NCBI RefSeq assembly: GCF_964204865.1 | Contig: NC_135250.1 | Coordinates: 29,999,395-30,063,394 of the forward strand | Origin: Styela clava | Lineage: Eukaryota > Chordata > Ascidiacea > Stolidobranchia > Styelidae | DNA length: 64,000 bases | Reading direction: 5' to 3' | Shown: positions 1-9,617 of the stretch, piece after piece | Numbering within the stretch: position 1 is the stretch's first letter | How the letters are laid out: each line of letters starts with the position of its first letter | Translations under genes and position numbers: made by a program | The notes under the pieces: model-generated | Databases searched by the model: none | Seen by the model: the letters and a program-made list of their open reading frames with translations, nothing else | Told to the model about the DNA's origin: nothing

Positions 1-254
1 GTAGGTTGCACACCGCTGCTTTACGTTATTATGAGCTTGAATAAGAAGAATAGGAAAGAATAAGTGAAAAAAGATTTATCAGAATCTTGGGCCCATGTGC
101 GGATAATGGACCTGGATGATATTTTGACACATTGCTATTGCTAATTAGACACTCTGTATTTTTTTAGAAGCTTGTGTGAATCTGCAACTAAATTAAATAT
201 CCCCCAAATAGTTCAATAAGTTATGTCCAGGACAAAGTTACCTGATGGAATACG

Positions 255-491
255 GGTACTCCCGAAGTATGTGAACCAAGTCCGGCGGACACCGGAACCT
301 AGTATTTGTACCAAGTTAGGGTTAGGCCATAATTTTATTCCAATTATCCTTATTTTAGTTCTATTACAGGTTCAAAGACTAGCCAAGTTACTCCCATAGT
401 ATTTGTAACTAAAATTATAGCCTAACCCTAACCTGGTACACCTACTACGTTCCGGTGTCCGCCATCTTGGTTCACATACTTCGGGAGTACC
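255..491. mobile_element. MITE, subfamily 1, 8-bp target duplication
   Basis: About 237 bp with long terminal inverted repeats: left end GGTACTCCCGAAGTATGTGA, right end its inverse. It is flanked by perfect 8-bp direct repeats GGAATACG at 247-254 and 492-499. It lies only about 10 bp past the stop codon of RING copy A, so it must supply most of that gene's 3' end. It has no coding capacity. GG-starting ends with 8-bp duplications suggest a Merlin- or hAT-like parent; this is inference. Confidence 0.85.
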
Positions 492-501
492 GGAATACGA
501 T

Positions 502-1505
502 CTACTTTGGGAAAAGTTTGGAACAACTCACTATTAAACCAAAACCCCATACAAAATTTACAATAATAACCCCACAAGCCTTCCAACAGGGTAGAGACCA
601 GAAGTTTAAAACAGTCTTTTTTACAGTTGGCCAAATGTAACTATAAATTGTAAGAGCAAGGAACCAAAAAGCGAAAATACAACCCGATTCGTCTTCAGAC
701 ATTTCTGGTTCGGGGAAAAACGCAAGCGGTTTCTGAACATTTTCCAAAGAAATTTTGCCACTGATTTATATCTGAGCTTCAGGTAAAATGGCGTTGAGTG
801 ATTTATTGTACGAATGATCCAAAGCAATACATTGATAAAATAGAATGTTGTGAGGTCCTCAACTATATTTGGTTTCTGAAAAAAAAAAATACCTAATCAT
901 AAGTTCAACAATTTCACATTGTACACGTGGCTCTTTCTATTAAATTCTGGTTGCGATTTACTTAGCAACTAATGAACTAATCTAAAGATTAGGATGGATC
1001 GTAAATGATGAGAGGCCCCTAGTGTTCCCGGCCCCTAGTGTTCCCGGCCCGGGTTGTCTTATCGGCTCCCCTCTCCCAAGAATACATATGATAATTGTTT
1101 TTAGGTGGACAGTTTTTAAATAATATGAATGAAAACAACTACCTGAGCATCAAGCAACCGGATAATTGTATTATTCATTTGAATTTCTCCAGAAGGTGTT
1201 GCCGGACGATGAACTTTGCGACAGACTGGACATATTACTCTGTAAAAATGATATGATAGTAGTTTGAAAGAAAATTCGTTTTCACGTTTTTTGGTGTTTT
1301 TTATGGTTTTTGGATGTTTTTTCACGTGTTTGCAAGATTTTCTGTGGCTTTTGACAGTTTTTGGTGGTACTTACTCATACGGTTCTATTATATCACCAAT
1401 GCAACCCCTGCAAAACGTGTGCTGACACGGAAGCATTCTCGGTTCTCTCGGCCCAGTTGTTTCAAATCTTGTTTGACAAGAAGAGCACTTTAATATTTCA
1501 TCCAT
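502..1505 (-). pseudogene. RING-finger multi-pass membrane protein, copy A (frameshifted)
   Basis: Three exons on the minus strand: 1505-1375, 1239-1143 and 875-502, all with GT-AG borders. Exon 1 starts ATG GAT GAA and encodes the first RING half (C7-x2-C10, then C-x-H-x2-C-x2-C at about 27-35). Exon 2 supplies the last C-P-V-C pair, so the RING is complete. Exon 3 aligns with copy B but changes frame near 744: copy B has Trp-Glu (TGG GAA), whereas here one G is missing. The original frame then runs to a stop near 621, while the membrane-region homology (ending in LFPK, as in B) continues in the neighbouring frame to the stop at 502-504. Exon 3 is 374 bp, one short of a multiple of three. 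Intron 1 is only 135 bp. Intron 2 holds an 18-bp direct repeat near 1014-1046. Either a recent pseudogene or a one-base assembly error. Confidence 0.8.
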
Positions 1506-3622
1506 AGTTTATTTACTTGCCAGGCTATGATCTTAATGCTATTTCACAAAAGAAGACATGAAGATAAACTAAAAAAAAATATAAAAACAAGCAAAAACTC
1601 CTCAAAATACATTTTTTTTTAAATATAGCTCCGAATTTTGACACAAAACTCATTTATTTGTTGAAATTGAATCCGATTTTTCTTTTTTAGTTCTATTACG
1701 AGTTTGAGGACTGTCTGTGTTGGCCAAGAGAATATACCCCCTGCCCATAGATTTCAGTCCCTTTATACAACTTGAAGAAGAAGTTAGAGCCAAAGAAAAC
1801 ATTTAGGTAGTAAGTTCTTATACTAATTTCCTGATTTGCTTCCTGTTATTTTGCTTATTTTGCGTTAGGTTAGTAGAATAAGCTGATTCATGTTACTTCT
1901 CACCGGTGATTTTCCTACCCCTTCCCTATACAGGTGTGAACCCCCTCTTAAAATTTCAAACACCACTCTAATCTTTAGATGTGACACCATACTTTACTTC
2001 TTAACGTTAATAAAATTGTATTTTAATCTTTAGAAAGTGCCTCATATGCCGGTGAGGATGATCAGGTAAATACACAACACACACTATAAGTTACAAACAG
2101 TTTTATTCCTAATAAAAGATGTACCTACTGCAAACAACCATTTCTGTTTATCCTAGCTGTATTAGGAAACAGATCAAAAAAATGTGGGGCAGAGAAATAT
2201 CAAGGTAATACACAGCTTTTTTGGAGAGTTTCTTTTCTAATACAACTTTTTTCACCTCGACAGAATACCCCCTTTCCCTCATTTGTTTCACCTAAATCTT
2301 GGTGCCAACGCTAGCTGACATCCCATCGACCGATCGCGACTCGAATAATTTCGTACACGATTTAACTGTTTGTCAACAGCGTAGCTCAGACACTGAGCTT
2401 ATTCATTAATATTTGACTCAACTACGTGAATAAACAACCCTCAACACGGAGATAACGCTTTCGTATTTTTGTTTGGTTTACCACGATGGAAGTTTTTACG
2501 ACTTTTGACCCCGGAGAATTCGGGTCTGGTGTAGTTTAGTAGTTTTTTGCATGTGTCATTCCTTACCCCCACCTCACTACGTCATTCCAAAATTACGTAA
2601 CTACGACGTCACAGTGATGTAATAAGACCCTCTAGTCTAAAGTATACGCAATGTCGTCCAAAACGTGCAGGCGATCACCCGAAATCGAGAAAGCTATTTC
2701 TCTCGTTTTATCGTTTCATTGAATCCGATATCAAAAGATCGCTGTCGTTAGTGAGTTTGTTATCGTCGGCACAGATGTCCTTTCCGGCAATCGTAGCTTT
2801 TATTTTACTTGATTGTGACGTCTTAGTAACGTCATTTTTGGATGGCATAGCCAGGTGTGAGTTAGGAATAACATATGCAAAAATCTTTATTCTACGCCAC
2901 TGGAAGTACTTGTGGTACGCTAGACCCAAAAATTGTTCGTATAGTTTAAGGTCAGGGATTCGCAACTGTTTATCGCAATGGGCCAAACAAAGAAATATGA
3001 TACCTTGGGGGCCGGACCATCAAACAACACATTAGGTTTCACATATTTGAAGTTCATAGGTTGGGAAACACTGTGTTAAATCGGGAATTTTCCCGGTTTC
3101 GCATCGCCAACCAATCAATACACTCTCGGCGAGGTGGTAGGCATGAGATTTGAACTCAAGAATTCAAACCTGCGTTGCCTATATAAGTAAGTCCTTACTC
3201 AAGTGTAAGCTGATTCCTAACAGCTTCAGTTATTCGTGATGCCGAAAGAGAAGTTTTTTTTTATGCATCCTTTTTCAAATTAGTACCAAGTCTCTTACGG
3301 GTCACATCAGCGGTTCGGATTATGACCCGTGGGCCGTGTGTTACATTCCCCCTACAACCATTAGTCGGAAATTCCTCTGTCATTACGTGAGCGTACTCGA
3401 AACGATTATATGGTTACTGCGCCCGACATGGAATGGTAACCTAACGAGAGGCCTTGTTTACCATCTGATTATTTATCAGCTTTTCTTTTCCCCCATGAAA
3501 TAATAAATAAAAATGTGAATCTTAATGAATGAGTGAATATAATATCAAGCCCACAAAACTTTATAAAATACATTTCAAAAACACGAAAAATATAATGATA
3601 TAATACAGTACTTCATATAGAA
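1506..3622. other. Intergenic, upstream of copy A
   Basis: Upstream of copy A and downstream of B. It contains a truncated subfamily 2 MITE (about 1655-1795) and a fragment of the dispersed SINE-like repeat (about 3380-3490). A degenerate hAT-like end may lie near 3055-3075 (GGTTGGGAAACACTG). I see no convincing gene. Short ORFs at 2.7-3.0 kb on both strands look like chance. Confidence 0.5.
1655..1795 (-). mobile_element. Truncated MITE, subfamily 2
   Basis: Matches the interior of the full-length subfamily 2 copies (10880-11091, 36025-36241, 37671-37884), including the GACTGTCTGTGTT and TATACCCCCTGCCCATAG blocks, in reverse orientation. Both terminal inverted repeats are missing, so this is an old truncated copy. 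Confidence 0.6.
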
Positions 3623-3895
3623 CAGTGGTTCTCAAACGATGGGTCGGGCCCCACGAGGAGGGCGTGGCCAATTTTTGAGGGGCGTGGAGCTAAATAGAAA
3701 TATTTGTTAGGTTTAATTTTGCCCTGTTTATTTTAAATATTTACGCTCCATCCACGTATTTTCAACGTGTTTTTGAATAAAACATACTTTTGCCTTTTGC
3801 CTTGTAGCTTATTGATAACGAGTTATTTTTGAGGTGGGGCTCGAGACTTGGTAAATTCTAAAAAGAGGCGTGACTTAAAAGTTCGACAACCACTG
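3623..3895. mobile_element. hAT-like MITE
   Basis: About 273 bp. Left end CAGTGGTTCTCAAACGATGG, right end CGACAACCACTG. Flanking 8-bp repeats are ATATAGAA (3615-3622) and ATATAGGA (3896-3903). The interior shares GGGGCGTGG and AACGTGTTTTTGAATAAA blocks with copies at 9.1, 20.3, 24.6, 54.2 and 61.0 kb. Non-coding. Confidence 0.8.
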
Positions 3896-4050
3896 ATATA
3901 GGAAAGCTCAAGCTTACGTTCGTGTCACTTGGATATGCATTTGATCCCATGAAGACATAGAATTTACATTCTAACTTTAACTAAAAGCACGGAAATTACA
4001 CAATTGGTTAGATCGCATACCAAAGTAAAACCGAAAAAAGGTTGGATATG

Positions 4051-4377
4051 AAGGGTGTCCATAAAGCCTTAGAATTTTAAAATATTTGCAAATTGCAACC
4101 TGGTATATATCGATACCATATATTGTTTTGGCCCTCATAGATGTATTAAATGAAGTGAAAATATTTGAACAATTACTGATTAAAAAAAAACTGGTTAAAA
4201 TATGTTAAAAACTGACTTCATGACATAATTGGGCGATCCGGAAGTGTGTGCACCAAGATGGCGCACAACCTTAACCCTAACCTAGTACACATACTATGTT
4301 CAGATTGTGCGCCATCTTGATGTACATACTTCGGGAACACCTAAAATTGAAATTGTAAAAAGACTTTATAGACACTT
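4051..4377. mobile_element. Mariner-like MITE interrupted by a second MITE
   Basis: Begins AGGGTGTCCATAAAG and ends near GACTTTATAGACACTTTAT, with the shared interior block ATCGATACCATATATTGTTT. The same family occurs at 7.8, 13.6, 19.8, 37.3, 42.8 and 50.3 kb. A subfamily 3 MITE (4232-4341) is inserted near its right end. Non-coding. Confidence 0.7.
4232..4341. mobile_element. MITE, subfamily 3, nested
   Basis: About 110 bp, nearly an inverted repeat throughout (GGCGATCCGGAAGTGTGTG at left; ACATACTTCGGGAACACC at right). The inner block GGCGCACAACC is mirrored at the other side. Flanking octamers CATAATTG and TAAAATTG look like a slightly decayed target duplication. It sits inside the mariner-like element at 4051-4377. 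Confidence 0.75.
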
Positions 4378-4465
4378 TATATATTGGAAGGCGACAATAA
4401 AAAAGTAAAATCCTAATTACTGATTAAAAAAAAAAGAAGAAATTTGCGGAAATAATCGAGGGAGA

Positions 4466-6775
4466 CTACTTCGGAAATAGTGTTGCGACTCTGCTTCTAA
4501 AGGCTGGGGATTGTAACACGAAGGGAATCGAAATCAGTAGGGCAGTTAAGCCAGCTTTCCATACGGGTGCACGTAACAGGTATAACGCTGCTTTCTGTAC
4601 AGTAGGCCACGTGTAGTTTACTACAGCCACAATCACAATCGCTAGCCCCCAGAATAAGTAACCGTATTCGATCTCGTCTTGGTGCATTTCTGATTTTAAG
4701 AAAACCGCGACCGGCATTTTTGCCATTTCCCAAACGAAATCCCCCACGGATTTGTATCTGAACTGAAGAGAGAAAGGTGCCGTATGGTTCACTGTACGAA
4801 CAGCCCAAAGCATGACGTTGATTATGTAGATTTTCACGATTTCTCCACCATATGAGAACAGGCTTCTGTTTTCGTCATCTTCAACTTCAACCTAAAAAAA
4901 AAAGAATTTATGAGACTGAAGTGCTTGACCTAAATTGATATTTCTCAGTATTTTCCTCAGCTTTTCATTTTAGGGAGTGTTCCCAAATAGATTAGGGGTA
5001 GATTTGGCACCTCAGAAATACCAATCAATTTGCCAAAATGTGATGCATATGGCCAAAATCTGAACAACTCTTACCCGTTTGCTACAAGAAGGGGGAATAC
5101 TTAGTGGTAGACCAAAAAACAAAACGCAGGCCAATAACATAATTTTTGTGAAGAATCGAACATTACTGAAACATCTGAGTACATTCATATAAAAACAGAA
5201 GTTGAAGTGTTACATATTATATTTCTTCAGTTCCATGTTAATTAATAGAGCCGGTTATTATTTAGAAATAAAAAATGGCCCGGATAACACAAGCGAAGAC
5301 TCCAAAACCTATTTATATGTTAATACCTAATGACTTCGGAACGATGTCCGAGCTAGTGTGTCGACCAAGGAAAATTCAAATTGGAAAAACGTATGTCGGT
5401 CGCCCACACAAGAATCTCTGGAAGTCTTGACCTGAAATACTTTAATTCTAGCTCAATCCAGACTCGATGGTATAGCCAATTATAGTTAATTTATCTTCAA
5501 ATAATAGTTGGACTTTACAAACGTGTTTTAATTTAAGAAATAGACAGGGCTTTTTTGTTTTTGTCTGTCCTGCATTTATAGATGATTTTAAATTCAGACC
5601 ACAAGCTTACCTGTCCAGCACGTTTAGCGTTGAGTATACGAAAGATGGCGAGGTTATTCTTGATGGAGTTGCTCTGTGGACTCGTTATGTCGGTATGAGT
5701 CACTTGACAAGTTGGGCAAACAGTTCTAGAGTAAAAACAAGCAGTTGAGATAGGACTTCAAGTTTTCAAGGGCAGTAGTACGGATTCAGGGGCTAATACT
5801 GTTAAGTCTAATACTTCAATCAATTTTGGACACGAAATGGACATATGAATCGTTTTGTTTTTATGTGTTTGTTACAATTTTTCTTCTTATTGTTATGAAA
5901 TATATTGCTTCTCTCTTTAATTACTGGACCGATTGCGTTGAAATTTTCAGTTGTCGAAGATTGTATTATTTGCTAAGAGGCTGTTATTTTTATTTGTTCC
6001 TAAATGTCTTGTAAGATTTGATATTTCTTTTAAAATGCGCTGTTCAATTTTTAATTAAGGGAACACGTTTTGTGACATCGTGACTACTGTCTTTCCCCCT
6101 TCTTATGACAACGTGGCGGCTGGTACCGGTAGTCTACTCTGTACTGTGATAGATTGCATACCCGTAACACGGCGTTTTTTTTTATTTCGTGCTCATATAT
6201 TTGAGCATCGCTTTCTTATTTAATGTAGACTGAAGTTGGAGCCAAATTGCTTTAAATTGGTGGTCGTAGGTTATGTTGCCATTAATATTCTTGTGGGTAA
6301 TGACGTATCTACGTAAAATGGCGCCAATGGCAAAGTCTCAAAAGGCCACCACTTGATCGTTTTTTGACAATTTAAAATGAATGTTATTGAAATGAGATAC
6401 TCGCATGTTACTGTTTGAGTAAAAAGACAAATTTCAATTATTTCTAATTTGAAATTCTTTCATTGAAGCATTTCACGATGACTTTTTGCCCTTTTCTCGC
6501 CCTGTTCAAAAGGCGCCCATGACACGAGCCATGGTTGCCATACCCTATATACACCACTGCTTGCGTGTCTGGAAAGTTTCAGCTGTATTTTGACTTAAAA
6601 TCTCGTTTGGCTCAAAATTCTCTCAATATAAAGATGAAACTCACCCTTCAGGATCCACAATTTTCATGACGCATCTTTTACAAAACGTGTGCTGACACGG
6701 AAGCATCTTGGGCTCCCGATCTCCCGTTCTTCCAAACAACTCTTGGCAGAATTCACACTTCAATATTGCGTCCAT
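4466..6775 (-). CDS. RING-finger multi-pass membrane protein, copy B
   Basis: Three minus-strand exons, 6775-6645, 5725-5611 and 4891-4466 (131+115+426 bp), join in frame to 223 residues. Exon 1 starts ATGGACGCAATA and carries C7-x2-C10 and the motif LPCQHTFCKRC; exon 2 begins with the last RING pair (VCPTC). This is a C3HC4 RING of TRIM-like spacing, implying E3 ubiquitin-ligase activity by family knowledge. Exon 3 adds an acidic linker (VEVEDDEN) and about three hydrophobic segments, with a charged stretch (SEMHQDEIE) between. LLRAPVWKAG precedes the last segment and ends in LFPK. Copies C-E share the APxWK motif, but the rest of exon 3 is very different from theirs, so B and A form a separate subgroup. 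Intron 1 (919 bp) contains a dispersed repeat at 5.9-6.2 kb. Membrane location and ligase activity are inferred. Confidence 0.85.
5900..6240 (+). repeat. Dispersed repeat family (ACCGGTA block), forward copy
   Basis: Lies in intron 1 of copy B. Blocks GATTGTATTATTTGCTAAG, GACATCGTGAC and CTACTCTGTACTGTGATAG recur at 49.6-49.8 kb. They also recur in reverse at 12.3-12.5 and 18.45-18.6 kb. No ends or target duplications are defined; class unknown. Confidence 0.55.
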
Positions 6776-7136
6776 TTTTTTGTGAAAATTACTTGAATTC
6801 TAACGTTTTACGGTAAACTATTTTGAATAAAAATAATTTTCAGTGGTTTTGTGGTTTCACGCCTTCATTCTCAGTCAAATCTGTGGACTCGGAGTTTGTC
6901 AAGCCTAAATACTCAATTGCCAAGTCAGACCGTAACAACTACCGGGTCCGACCGGAAATCGTCTTTGCAAAAAAAAAACTTGACTGAAGTATCAAATTCT
7001 TGATAGACGTTTTCGCAGTTTACCGACTTTCCCCCCCGAAGGATAAATGTGAAAGTCCAATCCTTTCCTATCATTGCAAATCTAATCTGATTGAGATGGG
7101 CCCAACTTTTCTAAATAATGACCTCTTTCAGGACTG

Positions 7137-7252
7137 GGTGCTCCCGAAGTATGTGTACCAAAATGGCGCACAACCTGAACATAGTATGTGTACTGTACCA
7201 GGTTAGGGTCCAGGTTGTGCGTCATCTTGGTACACATACTTCTGGAGCGTCC
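7137..7252. mobile_element. MITE, subfamily 3
   Basis: About 116 bp with ends GGTGCTCCCGAAGTATGTG and CACATACTTCTGGAGCGTCC. The inner block GGCGCACAACCTGAACATAG is mirrored. Flanking octamers CAGGACTG and AAGACTGA are only partly alike. Same family as 4232-4341 and 11894-12002. Confidence 0.75.
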
Positions 7253-7261
7253 AAGACTGAA

Positions 7262-7740
7262 TAATAACCTCCTTCAGGACTGTGGTATTATACTCCAGAA
7301 TTACACTTCCCTGCATGCTGTCCTGTGTGTTTTAATTCTATTCGCCGTGTTGCATCAGACGAAATATTCGTGAGCGGAACCTTTCTACACGAAGAGCCAC
7401 AATAAGACAAATGAAGCAACGTAATCACTGAGGCGTTTTGCTAATAAAAAACACGTATCGTTCATATGCGATTTTACGTAAGGTTGCATAGGATAGACTG
7501 AATTTTGTACGCTACCAGGGTGTTCGGTGGATTTTGAAAAAAAAAAATTTATTAATTATTTGGTTGCTATAAGCATGATTTCTGTAGAATATGGCCTATT
7601 CGTTTTATTCGTTTAACCGCGAAATCACACTAAGTTTATTATTATTTTTTAATGTGAGACCGCATGCTTAATGCGACACCCATGAAAGGGTCGCGTATGT
7701 AACTGAATATGTGCTTCATTCAATACAGACAATATTTAGC
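7262..7740 (+). repeat. Left direct repeat around mariner-satellite block
   Basis: Diverged partner of 8520-8975. Shared blocks in the same order include the stretch around CGTAATCACTGAGGCGTTTT, GGTGTTCGGTGGATTT, GGTTGCTATAAGCATGATTT and CGACACCCATGAAAGGGTCG. The pair encloses the mariner-like MITE and the 86-bp satellite. It could be an old tandem duplication or decayed terminal repeats of a small retroelement; no primer-binding site or polypurine tract was recognised. Confidence 0.5.
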
Positions 7741-7772
7741 GTGCCATTCAAATGACAACAGAAACGAACATA

Positions 7773-7975
7773 CAGGGTGTCCATAGAGAACCATTACAAT
7801 TTCAATTTTGTTATGAAAGTCAGTTCTCAATATATCTTAACCAGGTTCGTTGCTTTAATTAATCAGTAATTGTTGTAACTTTTCTTCATTTAATACATCT
7901 GTGATGGCCAAAACCAGATATGGTATCGATAAATTCCCTTTGCAATTTAAAAAAAAAATAGGACTTAATGTCCGA
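7773..7975 (-). mobile_element. Mariner-like MITE next to 86-bp satellite
   Basis: Starts CAGGGTGTCCATAGAG and contains, in reverse, the family block around TATGGTATCGATAAATTCCC. The far end runs into the 86-bp satellite, as it does in the inverted arrangement at 13.58 and 19.8 kb. Non-coding. Confidence 0.65.
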
Positions 7976-7979
7976 TAGC

Positions 7980-8400
7980 CATCTGCAAAGGAGGCCATTC
8001 AAAATAGCGACTGGGATCCATTCTTTCTAATGTCAACCTGCTGTTTGTATGGACGCCCATTAGTCCACAACTAAAGAGTTCAGTCAAAAAGCGATTGAGA
8101 CCATAAATACATCCTTATTCCTAACCTGCTGTCTATATGACGGCACAATAGCCCTCTTTATGAAGAATACAATTCAAAATGGCAATTGGGACCACATATC
8201 CATCTTTATTCTTAACCTGCTGTCTGTATGGAAGACTAACAGCCTACTACTGAAGAGTTCATTTAAATGGCGATTGAGACCATAAATACATCCCCATTTC
8301 TAACCTGCTGTTTATATAGCAGCACAATAGCCCTATTCATGAAGAAGGCCATGGAAAATGCCGATCGGGACCATCCATACTCATCACCATTCATTCTCGT
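7980..8400 (-). repeat. 86-bp tandem satellite, inverted copy
   Basis: About four to five diverged units marked by AACCTGCTGT at roughly 8035, 8125, 8215 and 8303, spacing about 88 bp. It is the reverse complement of the arrays at 12970-13580 and 19120-19800, which carry CAGCAGGTTAGGAATAGG. The inverted orientation matches the head-to-head layout of the RING genes. Confidence 0.7.
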
Positions 8401-8519
8401 CCGTTTCATATAACTAAATTTTCTGGCGAATTTTTGTACCTAAAGTTTTATATCAAAAAATTAAACAATAAAAATCTACTATCATTCTTAATCTAATCGG
8501 ATTCAGGCAGGACTATTCC

Positions 8520-8975
8520 AAATAATGACTTCATTCAAAACTCGAGATTCGAAATACCCTGCAAGCTTCTGTAAATTAATTCTAATCGCTCTTCTTAAAC
8601 AAACGCTCATTCTGCATGAAGCCCCATGGTGTAGACAAAGTATATTCATTTAAAAGAGAAAATTGTCCAATCCACGAATGCACGAAATCACCGAGGCATC
8701 ATTACTAATAATAGAAAACAAGAATATTCCGTATGCTAATTGCGTGATTTATACAGTTATATGGGTTAGACTAAACCTTATACGTTGTTTGGTGGATTTG
8801 GGAATAACACTGTAATACATATCTTGCTGCTATGAAAATTATTTATGTAGAATAGGGCTTATTGAGTTATCCGTTTACCTCGCAAGTAAGGTAACTTTGC
8901 TAGTATTTTTAAAAGTGCCTGGCGTGATGCGATACCCGTGAAAGAAGCGCGATATGTAACTGTATATGTGGCTTT
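8520..8975 (+). repeat. Right direct repeat around mariner-satellite block
   Basis: Partner of 7262-7740. Shared marks are the stretch around GAAATCACCGAGGCAT, GTTTGGTGGATTT, TTGCTGCTATGAAAAT and GCGATACCCGTGAAAGAAGC. The pair is clearly alignable but diverged. Confidence 0.5.
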
Positions 8976-9099
8976 GTTTTCGATATATGCTTTGTTGCTT
9001 GCAGTTTTGTACGGTGCCCAGGTCACCTTGGGACCAAAGGATTGTGCGTAATGGTTCGCCGTTTTCCTATAAGTTGGATCATCACTCATGTCATCAGCG

Positions 9100-9349
9100 C
9101 AGTGGTTTGCAAACGGTGGGGTGCGCCCAAAAGTGGAGAGGGGGCTTGAAGCTAAATTTAAGCCTTATTTTGGATATTTACATTAACGTTTCATCCACGT
9201 TTTGTAACGTGTTTTTTTGAATAAAAAATACTTTAGCCTTACTATCTGTCATTTGTAGCTTATTGTGAGCTAGATATTTTTGAGATGGGCGGGAGACTTG
9301 ACAAATTCTAAAAACAAGGCGCAGCTTTAAAAAGATTGAGAACCAATGT
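9100..9349. mobile_element. hAT-like MITE upstream of copy C
   Basis: About 250 bp. Ends are CAGTGGTTTGCAAACGGTGG and GATTGAGAACCAATG. Flanking octamers CATCAGCG and TGATAGCG are partly alike. The interior matches the 3623-3895 family. It sits about 270 bp before the copy C start codon. Confidence 0.75.
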
Positions 9350-9617
9350 GATAGCGTATTACAACAGGGATGGGCAGACTAGAGCCCGTTGAAGCATTTT
9401 TTGCGTCGCCTTATCTTGTATGTTCTTTGTGAGAATGTGGTTTTGAAGGAATAGATGTTTGCAAGAATTGAATTTTTAATAACAAATTTTTGGGAAATAG
9501 TAACTTCACTTCCATGCTGTAGTTTACCACTGTTGAACGTGACTACTATTTTAATTATTAAAAGTTATCTGTTTTTGAACATTGCAGAGAAATCCTAGCC
9601 TTGTCGGTAAATAAACG

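Larger units (their letters stand above)
6776..9617. other. Intergenic between divergent copies B and C
   Basis: The 2.8 kb between the start codons of B and C must hold both promoters. It contains a subfamily 3 MITE (7137-7252), two diverged direct repeats (7262-7740 and 8520-8975) around a mariner-like MITE and a satellite, and a hAT-like MITE (9100-9349). Just before the C start codon, AACATTGCAG could be a 3' splice site for a 5' UTR exon. I see no protein-coding exon. Confidence 0.5.

Noticed and set aside
4497..4808. 103-codon minus-strand ORF overlapping copy B exon 3
   Set aside because: Alternative frame of a real exon; the frame with hydrophobic segments and the LFPK end is the one matching copy A.
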